Assembly (NCBI GenBank): GCA_017445435.1
Contig: JAFSUE010000077.1
Span: 1 to 20,511 of the forward strand
Direction of reading: 5' to 3'
Length of the DNA: 20,511 nt
Origin: Selenomonadaceae bacterium
Lineage (GTDB): Bacteria; Bacillota; Negativicutes; Selenomonadales; Selenomonadaceae
A model generated the notes under the pieces. That model was given only the letters and a program-made list of their open reading frames with translations, was not told where the DNA came from and made no database searches. This document shows positions 6,236 through 13,531 of the stretch, piece by piece; within the stretch, counting starts at the first letter, position 1; the number at the start of each line of letters is the position of its first letter. A program made the translations under genes and the position numbers.

Positions 6236-7573
6236 TTAACCTTTACCACTTACCTTTTCTGCCGCTAAATCGTAGGCAAAGCCAGCAACAATTTTCACGC
6301 GGACAATATCGCCTTCGTCACTCATTCTGTCATTTTCAATATAAATTTGTCCGTCCACGTCAGGCGCTTCACGGTACGACCGACCCGCCACAACTTCAGG
6401 GACTTCCATATCCCGACCCTCAATCAGCACGTCAAATTCTTTACCTTCCAAACTTTCATTAATCTCCTGCGAAATTAAACTTTGAATGCTCATCAATTCG
6501 TGATAACGTTCCTGCGCTGTACCTTCATCAATCTGCCCGTCCATTTCATAAGCCGCCGTGCCTTCTTCAGGCGAATAGACGAAAATTCCAACTTTATCAA
6601 GGCGCTGTGTTTCGATAAAATTTTTCAGCGTTTGAAATTCTTCGTCCGTTTCACCAGGATAACCGACCATAAAAGTTGAACGAATGGAAACGCCAGGAAT
6701 TTTTTCCCTAATCTTCGATAAAAGTTTTTCAATCGATTCGCGAATATCTGGGCGGTGCATACGTTTTAAAACGGCGTCATCAGCGTGTTGCAAAGGCAAA
6801 TCGACGTAGTTACAAATTTTCGGTTCAGCGGCGATAATGTCAATAAGTTCATCAGTAAAATTTTGCGGATAAGCGTACATTAATCTAATCCAGCGAATTT
6901 TTTTAACCTTGACGAGTTCGCGCAGTAAGTCACAAAGTTTAGGTTCGCCATAAATATCGCGTCCGTAATTCGTCGTATCTTGCGCAATTAAAACAACTTC
7001 CTTGACGCCTTCACGTGCAAGCTTTTCAACTTCTGCGCGGATGTCTTCAATGGTACGTGAAATTTGCTTGCCGCGAATCAGCGGAATTGCACAAAAGGCG
7101 CAACGGTGGTTGCAACCTTCCGCAATTTTTACGTAGGCAGTATAATCTGGCGTCGTACGAAGGCGAGGAGTTTTAGCGCTATAAATAATTTCCTTATCGC
7201 CAATTAAAATTACGCGGCGACCTGCTAAAGTTTCTTCGACAGCCTCCATAATTCGATGCCAAGCGCCAGTGCCAATAATCGCGTCAATTTCTGGCATTTC
7301 GTCCAAAAGTTCCTGCCGATAACGTTGCCCAAGACAGCCAGCGACAATTAGCGATTGGCAATTTCCTTCGTCCTTGTACGCGGCAAAATTTAAAATCGTC
7401 GTGATAGATTCTTCCTTCGCCGACGCAATAAACGCGCAAGTGTTAATGATTATAATATCGGCGTCAGCAGGATTCGGCGTAATGGTTATGCCTTTTTCCC
7501 GCATAATGCCGAGCATAACTTCAGTGTCGACAAGATTTTTCGCGCAACCTAAACTTATTACTCCAACTTTCAA
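6236..7573 (-). CDS. rimO: Ribosomal protein S12 methylthiotransferase RimO
   Basis: A radical-SAM enzyme that adds a methylthio group to a conserved aspartate of ribosomal protein S12. The N-terminal UPF0004 domain has the RimO-type start VGVISLGCAKNLVDTE, and C10, C46 and C80 are the ligands of the second iron-sulfur cluster. The radical-SAM motif EGCNHRCAFCAIP supplies C154, C158 and C161. A TRAM domain fills roughly the last 65 residues. The 445-residue length is normal. The start is TTG at 7573 behind GGGAG, and the next residues match the family N terminus. It abuts pncC. RimO rather than MiaB is supported by the N-terminal signature and CAIPLIRGKQ after the cluster. Confidence 0.96.
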   Translation of the reverse strand: MKVGVISLGCAKNLVDTEVMLGIMREKGITITPNPADADIIIINTCAFIASAKEESITTILNFAAYKDEGNCQSLIVAGCLGQRYRQELLDEMPEIDAIIGTGAWHRIMEAVEETLAGRRVILIGDKEIIYSAKTPRLRTTPDYTAYVKIAEGCNHRCAFCAIPLIRGKQISRTIEDIRAEVEKLAREGVKEVVLIAQDTTNYGRDIYGEPKLCDLLRELVKVKKIRWIRLMYAYPQNFTDELIDIIAAEPKICNYVDLPLQHADDAVLKRMHRPDIRESIEKLLSKIREKIPGVSIRSTFMVGYPGETDEEFQTLKNFIETQRLDKVGIFVYSPEEGTAAYEMDGQIDEGTAQERYHELMSIQSLISQEINESLEGKEFDVLIEGRDMEVPEVVAGRSYREAPDVDGQIYIENDRMSDEGDIVRVKIVAGFAYDLAAEKVSGKG

Positions 7574-7608
7574 AATTTTCTACTCCCTATTGTAGGTTTC
7601 AGCTCTCA

Positions 7609-7654
7609 AGTTTTAACTTAAAACTACTAACTACTAACTACTAACTACTTACTA
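7609..7654. repeat. Heptanucleotide tandem repeat with adjacent hairpin
   Basis: Four head-to-tail heptamers (ACTACTA three times, then ACTACTT) run from 7623 to 7650, with a partial fifth ending in the stop codon of the solute-binding protein gene. Just before them, AGTTTTA and TAAAACT (7609-7625) form a seven-pair hairpin. The same heptamer family recurs at 10156-10226. Together they fill most of the gap between the solute-binding protein gene and rimO. Confidence 0.8.
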
Positions 7655-8692
7655 ATCCCTAAATCTAACGTGTTTAACCCAACGTTCTAAAAATTCTTGA
7701 CGTTGCTTTTCAGTGAAGTTTGGCGCATTTGGAAACAGTACAAGATTTTTCCCTGCGAAAGATTTATAAGCCAAACTGTTGGGATTGGTCGAAATAAAAT
7801 AAAAACCGTTACTTTGCAAGGCAAGCTGAGCGTTATCACTAAGTAGCCAATCAGTAAACTTTTTAGCCTCATTACTTTTCGGAGAATTTTTTGTAGTAAG
7901 TCCCGCGCCAGTCAAAAGGTACGCCGTACCGTCAGCAGGATAAATTATTTTCAGCGGATAACCTTCCTGCATATACCGTAACGTTTCACTTTCGACGGCA
8001 ATGGAAATATCTGTTTCGCCCATGCCAGCTTGACGAACGGGGTTTGATAAAAATTTCGTGTACTGTACAACTTTTGGATGAAGACCGCGTAAAATTTGGT
8101 ACGTCTGCGCGTCGCCAAAGTTGCTAATCATTTGTAACATTAAATTCGACGCGGCGTCAGCTACAAGAAAATCTGTAATGCCGATTCGCACATTTCTATA
8201 AGTTGCAAGCTCCGTCCAAGTGTCAGGAATTTCTTTCAGCTTGCCGAGAAAATCTTTGTTCGTGCAAAAAATTATTGGATCGTACCAAACGCCAATCCAA
8301 CGGTCATGTTTATCTTTGAAATTATTTTTTACAGCGTCATTCGTTTCAGATGCGTGGGAAATTAAAAGTTGCCGTTCAGCTAGCGAATTTAAAACGGCGC
8401 TGTCAGCTAAAATCACGTCGACGGTATCAACTACGGTAGGATCGGAAACGGCGTCGTCAGCAGTTTTTTGGATTAAATCTTTTGCAGGGAGTGGAACAAA
8501 ATTTACGCGGACGTGACTTTCCTTTTCGTAGGCTTCAGATAAAATTGTAACGGTTTCAGCTGGCAACGTCGTGTACGCCGTCAACTCCAATTCTGAAATG
8601 CGTTCATCTGCGCCAACGCGATAAGATGTTCCTGCAACTGCCGCTATCACGAACATAAACGCCGTTAAAAAATAAATCGTGTATCGCCGCAT
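7652..8692 (-). CDS. Extracellular solute-binding protein, no transporter partners
   Basis: A 346-residue exported protein with an N-terminal membrane or signal segment (about residues 5-27, ending near YRVGA). A two-lobe binding-protein body follows, starting ELTAYTTLPAETVTILSEAYEKE, typical of the iron(III)/spermidine-like class. Further typical segments are WIGVWYDPIIFCTNKDF, IPDTWTEL and VESETLRYMQEGYPLKIIYP. There is no lipobox cysteine. The ligand cannot be told, though ferric iron or another small anion or metal is plausible. No permease or ATPase gene lies nearby. The start is ATG at 8692, with AGGAGG eight bases upstream; an in-frame TTG at 8710 would place the ribosome site inside the gene. 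It has its own promoter (8724-8752). Confidence 0.88.
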   Translation of the reverse strand: MRRYTIYFLTAFMFVIAAVAGTSYRVGADERISELELTAYTTLPAETVTILSEAYEKESHVRVNFVPLPAKDLIQKTADDAVSDPTVVDTVDVILADSAVLNSLAERQLLISHASETNDAVKNNFKDKHDRWIGVWYDPIIFCTNKDFLGKLKEIPDTWTELATYRNVRIGITDFLVADAASNLMLQMISNFGDAQTYQILRGLHPKVVQYTKFLSNPVRQAGMGETDISIAVESETLRYMQEGYPLKIIYPADGTAYLLTGAGLTTKNSPKSNEAKKFTDWLLSDNAQLALQSNGFYFISTNPNSLAYKSFAGKNLVLFPNAPNFTEKQRQEFLERWVKHVRFRD

Positions 8693-8723
8693 TAATCCCG
8701 CCTCCTGCAAAAAATTTGAAGTA

Positions 8724-8752
8724 ATTATAGCCCACTTGCAAAATCATTACAA
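8724..8752 (-). promoter_or_regulatory. Sigma-70-like promoter for the solute-binding protein gene
   Basis: TTGTAA (8752-8747), a 17-base spacer and a perfect TATAAT (8729-8724) are followed by AGGAGG and the ATG at 8692. Confidence 0.75.
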
Positions 8753-8780
8753 GAAAAATTTTTTATCAGCGGCACTTGAA

Positions 8781-8811
8781 TTAATCGGGCAAAATAATTT
8801 CATCTAAAAAT
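8781..8811 (-). pseudogene. Relic of the 3' end of a deoR-like gene
   Basis: Positions 8781-8801 are identical over 21 bases to 9368-9388, the last codons and stop of the DeoR-type regulator. Read on the minus strand, 8811-8781 gives KFLD-EIILPD-stop, while the intact gene ends KFLDAARKMNVEIILPD. The copy thus looks like the same 3' end with a seven-codon deletion. Nothing recognisable precedes it. It is probably a fragment left by duplication or rearrangement. Confidence 0.6.
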
Positions 8812-8849
8812 TTGCAAAAAAAATTTGCACGAGCTTTTAAAGCTTATGC
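8812..8849 (-). terminator. Terminator of the small secreted-protein gene
   Basis: On the minus strand GCATAAGCTTT (8849-8839) pairs with AAAGCTCGTGC (8837-8827) with one mismatch and one wobble. An AAATTTTTTTT run follows. It lies about 30 bases after the stop of the gene at 8876-9283. Confidence 0.65.
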
Positions 8850-8875
8850 AGATTTTTTGTACAAAGTAAAATGAA

Positions 8876-9283
8876 TCAGCTTGCTATGCGGCTGTCGTAT
8901 TGAATACAAATTCTCAAGATATTCTGCGCAATTTTATTTGTTTTCACGGGAATGTTCGTTCCTGAAAGATAATAATCGAATGCCCAACCAAATTGAGCTC
9001 CGCGCTCGGGGACAACATAAAATTTCCATTGATTAATATCGTTCAACTCTCCGCTTGTTTGTTCAATTTTTTTGACGTCGACATAAAACGCATAATAAAT
9101 ACGATCGCCGCCGCCGCGCATTTCCTCATAATCGCCAGTAGGAACTATCGTATTTGTATCGACATAAAAATCAAGCCCGCCAGTATTTCCCGCGTAAACG
9201 TCCTGCGCATTCGCAAAATTATTTTGTCCGCAAATAAAAATTACTGCCGCTAATAAAATCGTACAGAAAAATTTTTTTAACAT
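8876..9283 (-). CDS. Small secreted protein, possibly adhesin-E-like
   Basis: A 135-residue protein with a signal peptide (MLKKFFCTILLAAVIFICG, likely cleavage after ANA near residue 26). The mature part has about 110 residues and contains GGLDFYVDTNTIVPTGDYEE and INQWKFYVVPE. The pattern of a short secreted domain with a YVDT-I segment followed by a tryptophan strand resembles the surface-adhesin E-like family common in Negativicutes. I hold that only loosely. I chose ATG at 9283, with GGAGGG seven bases before it; a GTG at 9298 would lie ahead of that site. It has a good terminator and stands alone between the DeoR gene and the solute-binding protein gene. Confidence 0.78.
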   Translation of the reverse strand: MLKKFFCTILLAAVIFICGQNNFANAQDVYAGNTGGLDFYVDTNTIVPTGDYEEMRGGGDRIYYAFYVDVKKIEQTSGELNDINQWKFYVVPERGAQFGWAFDYYLSGTNIPVKTNKIAQNILRICIQYDSRIAS

Positions 9284-9367
9284 TCCGCAACCCTCCACAA
9301 AAATTTAAAAATATTTTTTCAAGTGTAGCACAAAAAGTTTAATAAGTCCTTACCTGCGGGGTAAATA

Positions 9368-10138
9368 TTAATCGGGCAAAATAATTTCCACGTTCATTTT
9401 CCGCGCCGCGTCTAAAAATTTTTTTGACGGCGCAATTTCAGTTATCAGCCCGCGTACTTTATTCAACGTTGCAAAATTAAAATTCGCCGTCGTCCCAAAC
9501 TTTCTGGACTCGGCGACAATATAAACGTTTTGGCTAAGTTCAATCATACGGCGTTTGTGCATTCCAGTATTTGAATCGTTCGTCGACAAAGAATTTTTTT
9601 CAATGTCAACGCCAACCGCGCCGATAAATGAAATGCTCGGGTGAAAGTGCGCCATAAATTCCAAGTTCAAGGCGTCGTAAAAACCGTCACGACTTTTATT
9701 AATCTGTCCGCCAGCGAAGATTAAATTTATTTTTGGATTCCGTGCCAAAAGTACTAGCACGTCAACCATATTCGTCAAAATTTTGTATTCGGTTTCAGCC
9801 TTCGACAAAATTTCGGCAATGGCAATGCTAATCGTCGACGCGTCAAGAAAAATTAAATCTTGCGGCGTCATAAGTTTAACGGCGGCGGTAGCAATTTTTC
9901 TTTTTGCTTCAACATCACTGATTCTTCGTCGATTAGCTTCAGCAACGTGTAATTTTTCTTTAATGGCAACTGCTCCGCCGTAAGTTCGCTTTAGTTGACC
10001 GTCCATTTCTAACGCGCCTAAATCTTTGCGGATTGAATCTTCAGTGACGCCGAATATTTCCGCCAACTCTTTGACTAAAACTTTTCCATTTTGTGCAAGC
10101 AATTCTAAAATTTTTGCCTGCCGCTCTTCCATAAACAC
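9368..10138 (-). CDS. DeoR/GlpR-family transcriptional regulator
   Basis: A 256-residue repressor-type protein. The N-terminal DeoR winged helix spans residues 4-57 (ERQAKILELL, VKELAEIFGVTEDSIRKDL, LKRTYGGAV). The C-terminal sensor domain (about 75-235), related to sugar-phosphate isomerases, contains LDASTISIAIAEIL, LIFAGGQIN and AESRKFG. Family members respond to phosphorylated sugars. No sugar operon is nearby, so its target is unknown; a self-regulated or remote regulon is possible. GTG at 10138 is favoured because AAGGAG lies eight bases upstream; the ATG two codons later would be 14 bases away. A large heptamer hairpin ends just before this ribosome site. Confidence 0.92.
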   Translation of the reverse strand: MFMEERQAKILELLAQNGKVLVKELAEIFGVTEDSIRKDLGALEMDGQLKRTYGGAVAIKEKLHVAEANRRRISDVEAKRKIATAAVKLMTPQDLIFLDASTISIAIAEILSKAETEYKILTNMVDVLVLLARNPKINLIFAGGQINKSRDGFYDALNLEFMAHFHPSISFIGAVGVDIEKNSLSTNDSNTGMHKRRMIELSQNVYIVAESRKFGTTANFNFATLNKVRGLITEIAPSKKFLDAARKMNVEIILPD

Positions 10139-10155
10139 TTTTATTTCTCCTTTTT

Positions 10156-10226
10156 AGTTAGTAGTAAGTAGTGAGTAGTGAGTAGTGGGAAAAATACTAC
10201 TGACTACTTACTAATCACTACTGACT
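10156..10226. repeat. Inverted heptanucleotide repeat arrays forming a long hairpin
   Basis: The left arm (10156-10186) holds four AGTnnGT heptamers plus part of a fifth. After a nine-base spacer the right arm (10196-10226) is its imperfect reverse complement, also built of heptamers (ACTACTG, ACTACTT, ACTAATC, ACTACTG). The arms are 31 bases each. The right arm reaches the stop codon of the DUF116 gene and the left arm ends a few bases before the deoR ribosome site. The hairpin therefore fills the junction and could affect read-through or deoR translation. Confidence 0.8.
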
Positions 10227-10992
10227 AAATAATAATCTGCGCTAAAGTACGTTTAACTTCGTCCATATCGACGCGCGTATTGTAGCAAGGTCCGTTAGGA
10301 CGAATATTCAACACGCCGACTGCTGGCAACGGGTAAACATCTTGAATGCCGCTCATTAAATCGCGTTCGCAGGCAATGGCAAGTACAGCTTGCGGACGAT
10401 TTTTTATTACAACTTGCCGCGCTAAAGTTCCACCCGTCGCCACGAAAAATACAAAGCCAAGTTCTTCAGAAAGTTTAACCAAATCGCTAATATTGCATTT
10501 GCCGCAACGTTTACAATTATTTGGGTCGCGTGTAATTTTATGTGGACAGCTTGCAAGTTGCAGACAATGCGGCACAAGTACCAGCAATTTATTGGCGGGA
10601 ACTTTTATTTGGCTCTTCATAAAAATTAAATTGCTGACGGCGATAAATGATCCTTCCAGCTGACGGCGATTAATGCCGAAAATTTTTCCAATTCGTACGG
10701 CAAGCGGAAATAAAAATTTTATTATTGCAAAACTGTAGCGGTGAAATAATTTCAGCGTAGGTAAACCTTTCACTGCCAAAACCATATTGCACAACGCGCC
10801 GAATGAAAATGTTGAGATGAAAATTAAAAACGCGCCGACGATTGCTGGCAAGTATTCAAAAATTTTTTCAAGCCCTAAGTAAGAAATTTTCCACACGCCG
10901 TAAAGCATTAGCGCAATTAAAAATTCCGTCACTAATAAAAGCCCGATGAACAATCTTTTTTTCGGTCGCGCAGGTAAAAGCGTACTAATCAT
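10225..10992 (-). CDS. DUF116 family membrane protein
   Basis: A 255-residue protein with two N-terminal membrane helices (about residues 13-33 and 47-74) and a cytosolic cysteine-rich DUF116 domain. The domain shows VPHCLQLASCPHKI, CKRCGKCNI, ATGGTLAR, AIACERDL and IRPNGPCYNTRVD. The conserved cysteines (C143, C149, C160, C163, C166, C208, C236) suggest a metal or iron-sulfur site. The family's role is not established. I prefer ATG at 10992, with TGGAG nine bases upstream, over ATG at 11007: the promoter -10 box at 11021-11016 would start the mRNA almost at 11007. It diverges from murE and is followed by the DeoR gene. Confidence 0.9.
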   Translation of the reverse strand: MISTLLPARPKKRLFIGLLLVTEFLIALMLYGVWKISYLGLEKIFEYLPAIVGAFLIFISTFSFGALCNMVLAVKGLPTLKLFHRYSFAIIKFLFPLAVRIGKIFGINRRQLEGSFIAVSNLIFMKSQIKVPANKLLVLVPHCLQLASCPHKITRDPNNCKRCGKCNISDLVKLSEELGFVFFVATGGTLARQVVIKNRPQAVLAIACERDLMSGIQDVYPLPAVGVLNIRPNGPCYNTRVDMDEVKRTLAQIII

Positions 10993-11015
10993 TTGTATCA
11001 TCTCCATTTGAAAAG

Positions 11016-11045
11016 ATTATATCAAACTGAAAATTTTTCTGTCAA
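11016..11045 (-). promoter_or_regulatory. Consensus promoter for the DUF116 gene
   Basis: Perfect TTGACA (11045-11040) and TATAAT (11021-11016) with an 18-base spacer on the minus strand. The expected transcript start is near 11009, leaving a short leader before ATG 10992. Confidence 0.8.
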
Positions 11046-11089
11046 ATATTATCGCGGCAGATAAAATTTTTTAATTGCTGAAAAAATTC

Positions 11090-11117
11090 TTCACCTTTTT
11101 TGTAAACGTGATATAAT
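11090..11117 (+). promoter_or_regulatory. Extended -10 promoter for murE
   Basis: TGATATAAT (11109-11117) is a perfect extended -10 element; a weak -35 (TTCACC, 11090-11095) lies 16 bases before it. The ATG at 11116 overlaps the -10 box, so it cannot be the translation start, which supports TTG 11146. Confidence 0.75.
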
Positions 11118-11145
11118 GGCGAAAATTTTTGAGGAGGGAATTTTT

Positions 11146-12618
11146 TTGACAAAGACGCTTGAAGAGCTGGCGCTCCTGATTCAAGGTACAAAAATCATTG
11201 GCGATAAAAATATTTCAATTACTGGCATTGAACACGATTCGCGCAAAGTTACGGCGGGAAATATTTTTGTTTGTATGGAAGGCGTACACGTCGACGGACA
11301 TAAATTTATAAATCAAGCGATTGAAAACGGTGCGGTTGCCGTCTTGACTGCGCGGCAAGATTTTCAGTCTGACGAAATTTCAGCGCTGATTGTTCCAGAT
11401 ATGTTAAAATCTTTAGCGGTTATCGTTCCTTATTTTTACAATTACCCTGCAAAAAATTTCCGCGTTATCGGCGTGACTGGTACGAATGGCAAGACAACTA
11501 CAACGTATATGATTCGCGCAATTTTAATGGCGGCGGGTTACAAAGTCGGTTTAATCGGCACAATCCAAATGATGATTGGCGATGAAATTTTTCCCGTCAA
11601 AAATACTACGCCGAACGTTATCGACTTGCAACACACGCTTAATGAAATGCGCGAAAAAAATGTTGACTTCGTAGTTATGGAAGTTTCAAGCCACGCGCTG
11701 GCTGAAAATCGTATCGCTGGCATTGAATTTGACACGGCAATTTTCACGAACTTAACGCAAGATCATCTTGACTACCACAAGACAATGGAAAATTACCGCG
11801 ACGCTAAGGCGAAACTTTTTGAAATTGTTTCACGTACTGGCACGAAGTCAAATAAAAACGCCGTCATAAATCTTGACGACGCGGCAGGCGCTACAATGCT
11901 TGAACATACGCTTTGCAATAAAATCACTTATGGCATTGAAAAAAATTGTGACCTCCGCGCAGTTGACGTTGAAGTTAAAGCAAGCGGCACAAATTTTAGC
12001 GTTGGCGATATGAAATTAAATCTACACGTCACGGGAATTTTTAACGTTTACAATGTTTTGGCGGCGATTGGTGCAACTTTGGCTGAAAAAATTTCTCCTG
12101 ACATTATAAAATCTGCGCTGGAAAATTTTAAATCTGTTCACGGTCGTTTTGAAAAAATTTTTGCTGACGTACCTTTCACAATTATTGTTGACTATGCGCA
12201 CACTCCCGACGGCGTCAAGAATGTTTTGGAAACTGCGCGGCAAATTGTCACGAACAGAATCATCACAGTTTTTGGTTGCGGCGGCGACAGGGATAATACA
12301 AAACGTCCAATTATGGGCAAGCTTGCCGCTGAACTTTCTGACGTTGTCATTGCGACTTCTGACAATCCGCGCACTGAAGAGCCAGAAAAAATTTTGCAAC
12401 AAATTGAAGTTGGCGTAAAAGAAAAAATCGGCGATAAATTTTTTGAATCTATCGTCGACAGGCGGCAAGCTATTTTCCGCGCAGTTCAAATTGCTACGGC
12501 TGGTGATATAATTTTAATTCTTGGTAAGGGTCACGAAAATTATCAAATCCTCAAAGATAAGACGATACATTTTGACGACCGCGAAGTTGCGTTAGAGGCG
12601 GTAAGTAGTAGGAAGTAA
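11146..12618 (+). CDS. murE: UDP-MurNAc-tripeptide synthetase, meso-DAP-adding MurE
   Basis: The ATP-dependent cytosolic ligase that adds the third residue to UDP-MurNAc-L-Ala-D-Glu in peptidoglycan synthesis. The 490-residue protein has the N-terminal uridine-nucleotide domain (IEHDSRKVTAGNIFVCMEG), the ATP loop TGTNGKTTT (about 111-119) and YRDAKAKLF with the carbamylated lysine. The C-terminal domain has GCGGDRDNTKRP. DNPR (about 406-409) is the motif associated with meso-diaminopimelate rather than lysine. TTG at 11146 follows GAGGAGGG closely; the in-frame ATG at 11116 lies in the promoter. The C-terminal VSSRK is encoded by heptamer-like sequence. murF is not directly next: recT intervenes on the other strand. 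Confidence 0.96.
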   Translation: MTKTLEELALLIQGTKIIGDKNISITGIEHDSRKVTAGNIFVCMEGVHVDGHKFINQAIENGAVAVLTARQDFQSDEISALIVPDMLKSLAVIVPYFYNYPAKNFRVIGVTGTNGKTTTTYMIRAILMAAGYKVGLIGTIQMMIGDEIFPVKNTTPNVIDLQHTLNEMREKNVDFVVMEVSSHALAENRIAGIEFDTAIFTNLTQDHLDYHKTMENYRDAKAKLFEIVSRTGTKSNKNAVINLDDAAGATMLEHTLCNKITYGIEKNCDLRAVDVEVKASGTNFSVGDMKLNLHVTGIFNVYNVLAAIGATLAEKISPDIIKSALENFKSVHGRFEKIFADVPFTIIVDYAHTPDGVKNVLETARQIVTNRIITVFGCGGDRDNTKRPIMGKLAAELSDVVIATSDNPRTEEPEKILQQIEVGVKEKIGDKFFESIVDRRQAIFRAVQIATAGDIILILGKGHENYQILKDKTIHFDDREVALEAVSSRK

Positions 12619-12621
12619 TTT

Positions 12622-13437
12622 TCATTCTTCAGCTGACGGCGGAATTTCTTCATTTTCGTCAACAATATTTTCGTCAGGCAAGTCAATAATTTCGTTGAAC
12701 GGTACAATTCTTTCTTCGCCGTGTTCATTGTCAACGTAGCGGAAACCGTCCTGCGTTATGACGGCTTGATCTGCTTGAAGTGCCGTTGCCAAATCCGCGC
12801 TTTTTTGATCGATTGAAATTATTCCGAAATTGCTAATCAACTTTTTCAGAACAGTTTTTTTAGCCATTGCGTCAAAATTTGTCGACCAAACGGAAGATTT
12901 TCTGTTGGAGCGCAAATCGTAAGCGTAACTTTGAGAATATTTTTCCGCGTGATTTTTAAGTTCATCAAGCGTCATGTACAAAGATTTTTTGAAACCGTTC
13001 AGCAATTCCATGTAGGCGACGTAGCCGACAACTTCATCAGAAATTTTTTCTCCGCGAATAATTTCGCCAGTCACGAAGTCAATCTCAGCTATCTGCCCTT
13101 CGCAAACTGCGCCAGAATTTAACGTGAGATATTGACCGCTACGCATTGCTAGCTGAATCAAGCCTTTGTAGCCGAGTTGAAATTGCGCTTGCCCCTTGTA
13201 GGGAACAATGAACGCGAAACCTAAACTTGGATTTATCGGCAATTTTAGCGCGGCGGCAATTCCTGCGGCACTCAATACCGAAATCGGCGAACATTCCTGC
13301 AGTTTGGAATTGGTACGGACGATTGACAGTATTGACGAAATGAACGCGGGCGCTGAAGTGTCCAAAATTTCTTCAAAGCGCCGCTTGACTGCCGCTGAAT
13401 TCAAAAGGTTTTGCAGGGTATAATCTTCTTGTTTCAT
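12622..13437 (-). CDS. recT: RecT-family single-strand annealing recombinase
   Basis: A phage-type protein that binds single-stranded DNA and anneals complementary strands. The 271-residue protein shows the RecT core: AAALKLPINPSLGFAFIVPY and FQLGYKGLIQLAMRSGQY (about 86-103), then MAKKTVLKKLI. The C-terminal tail is acidic (PDENIVDENEEIPPSAEE), where RecT proteins often contact partners. No RecE exonuclease, SSB or other phage gene is near, so it stands alone. Its GC content looks like that of its neighbours, which suggests long residence. ATG at 13437 follows GAGGAG by seven bases; the ATG at 13452 precedes that site. It converges on murE with three bases between the stops, and diverges from murF. 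Confidence 0.94.
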   Translation of the reverse strand: MKQEDYTLQNLLNSAAVKRRFEEILDTSAPAFISSILSIVRTNSKLQECSPISVLSAAGIAAALKLPINPSLGFAFIVPYKGQAQFQLGYKGLIQLAMRSGQYLTLNSGAVCEGQIAEIDFVTGEIIRGEKISDEVVGYVAYMELLNGFKKSLYMTLDELKNHAEKYSQSYAYDLRSNRKSSVWSTNFDAMAKKTVLKKLISNFGIISIDQKSADLATALQADQAVITQDGFRYVDNEHGEERIVPFNEIIDLPDENIVDENEEIPPSAEE

Positions 13438-13531
13438 AAAAAAACTCCTCATTATAAATTTTAAAATATTTTATCAAAAATTTTTGGTTTAGAAAATAAA
13501 AATTTTAAAGCGAAAGTTACAGGTGATGAAT

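Noticed and set aside
7623..7654. CRISPR-like array
   Set aside because: The unit is seven bases, contiguous and without spacers; there are no cas genes.
9350..9364. Hairpin TTACC/GGTAA as the deoR terminator
   Set aside because: The stem has only five pairs and no T-run follows on the minus strand.
12022..12489. Long open frame on the minus strand inside murE
   Set aside because: It lies wholly within conserved murE sequence, has low-complexity composition and no ribosome site.
13451..13456. TATAAT as the recT -10 box
   Set aside because: It abuts the GAGGAG ribosome site, so a transcript starting from it would lose that site; the -35 spacing is also poor.
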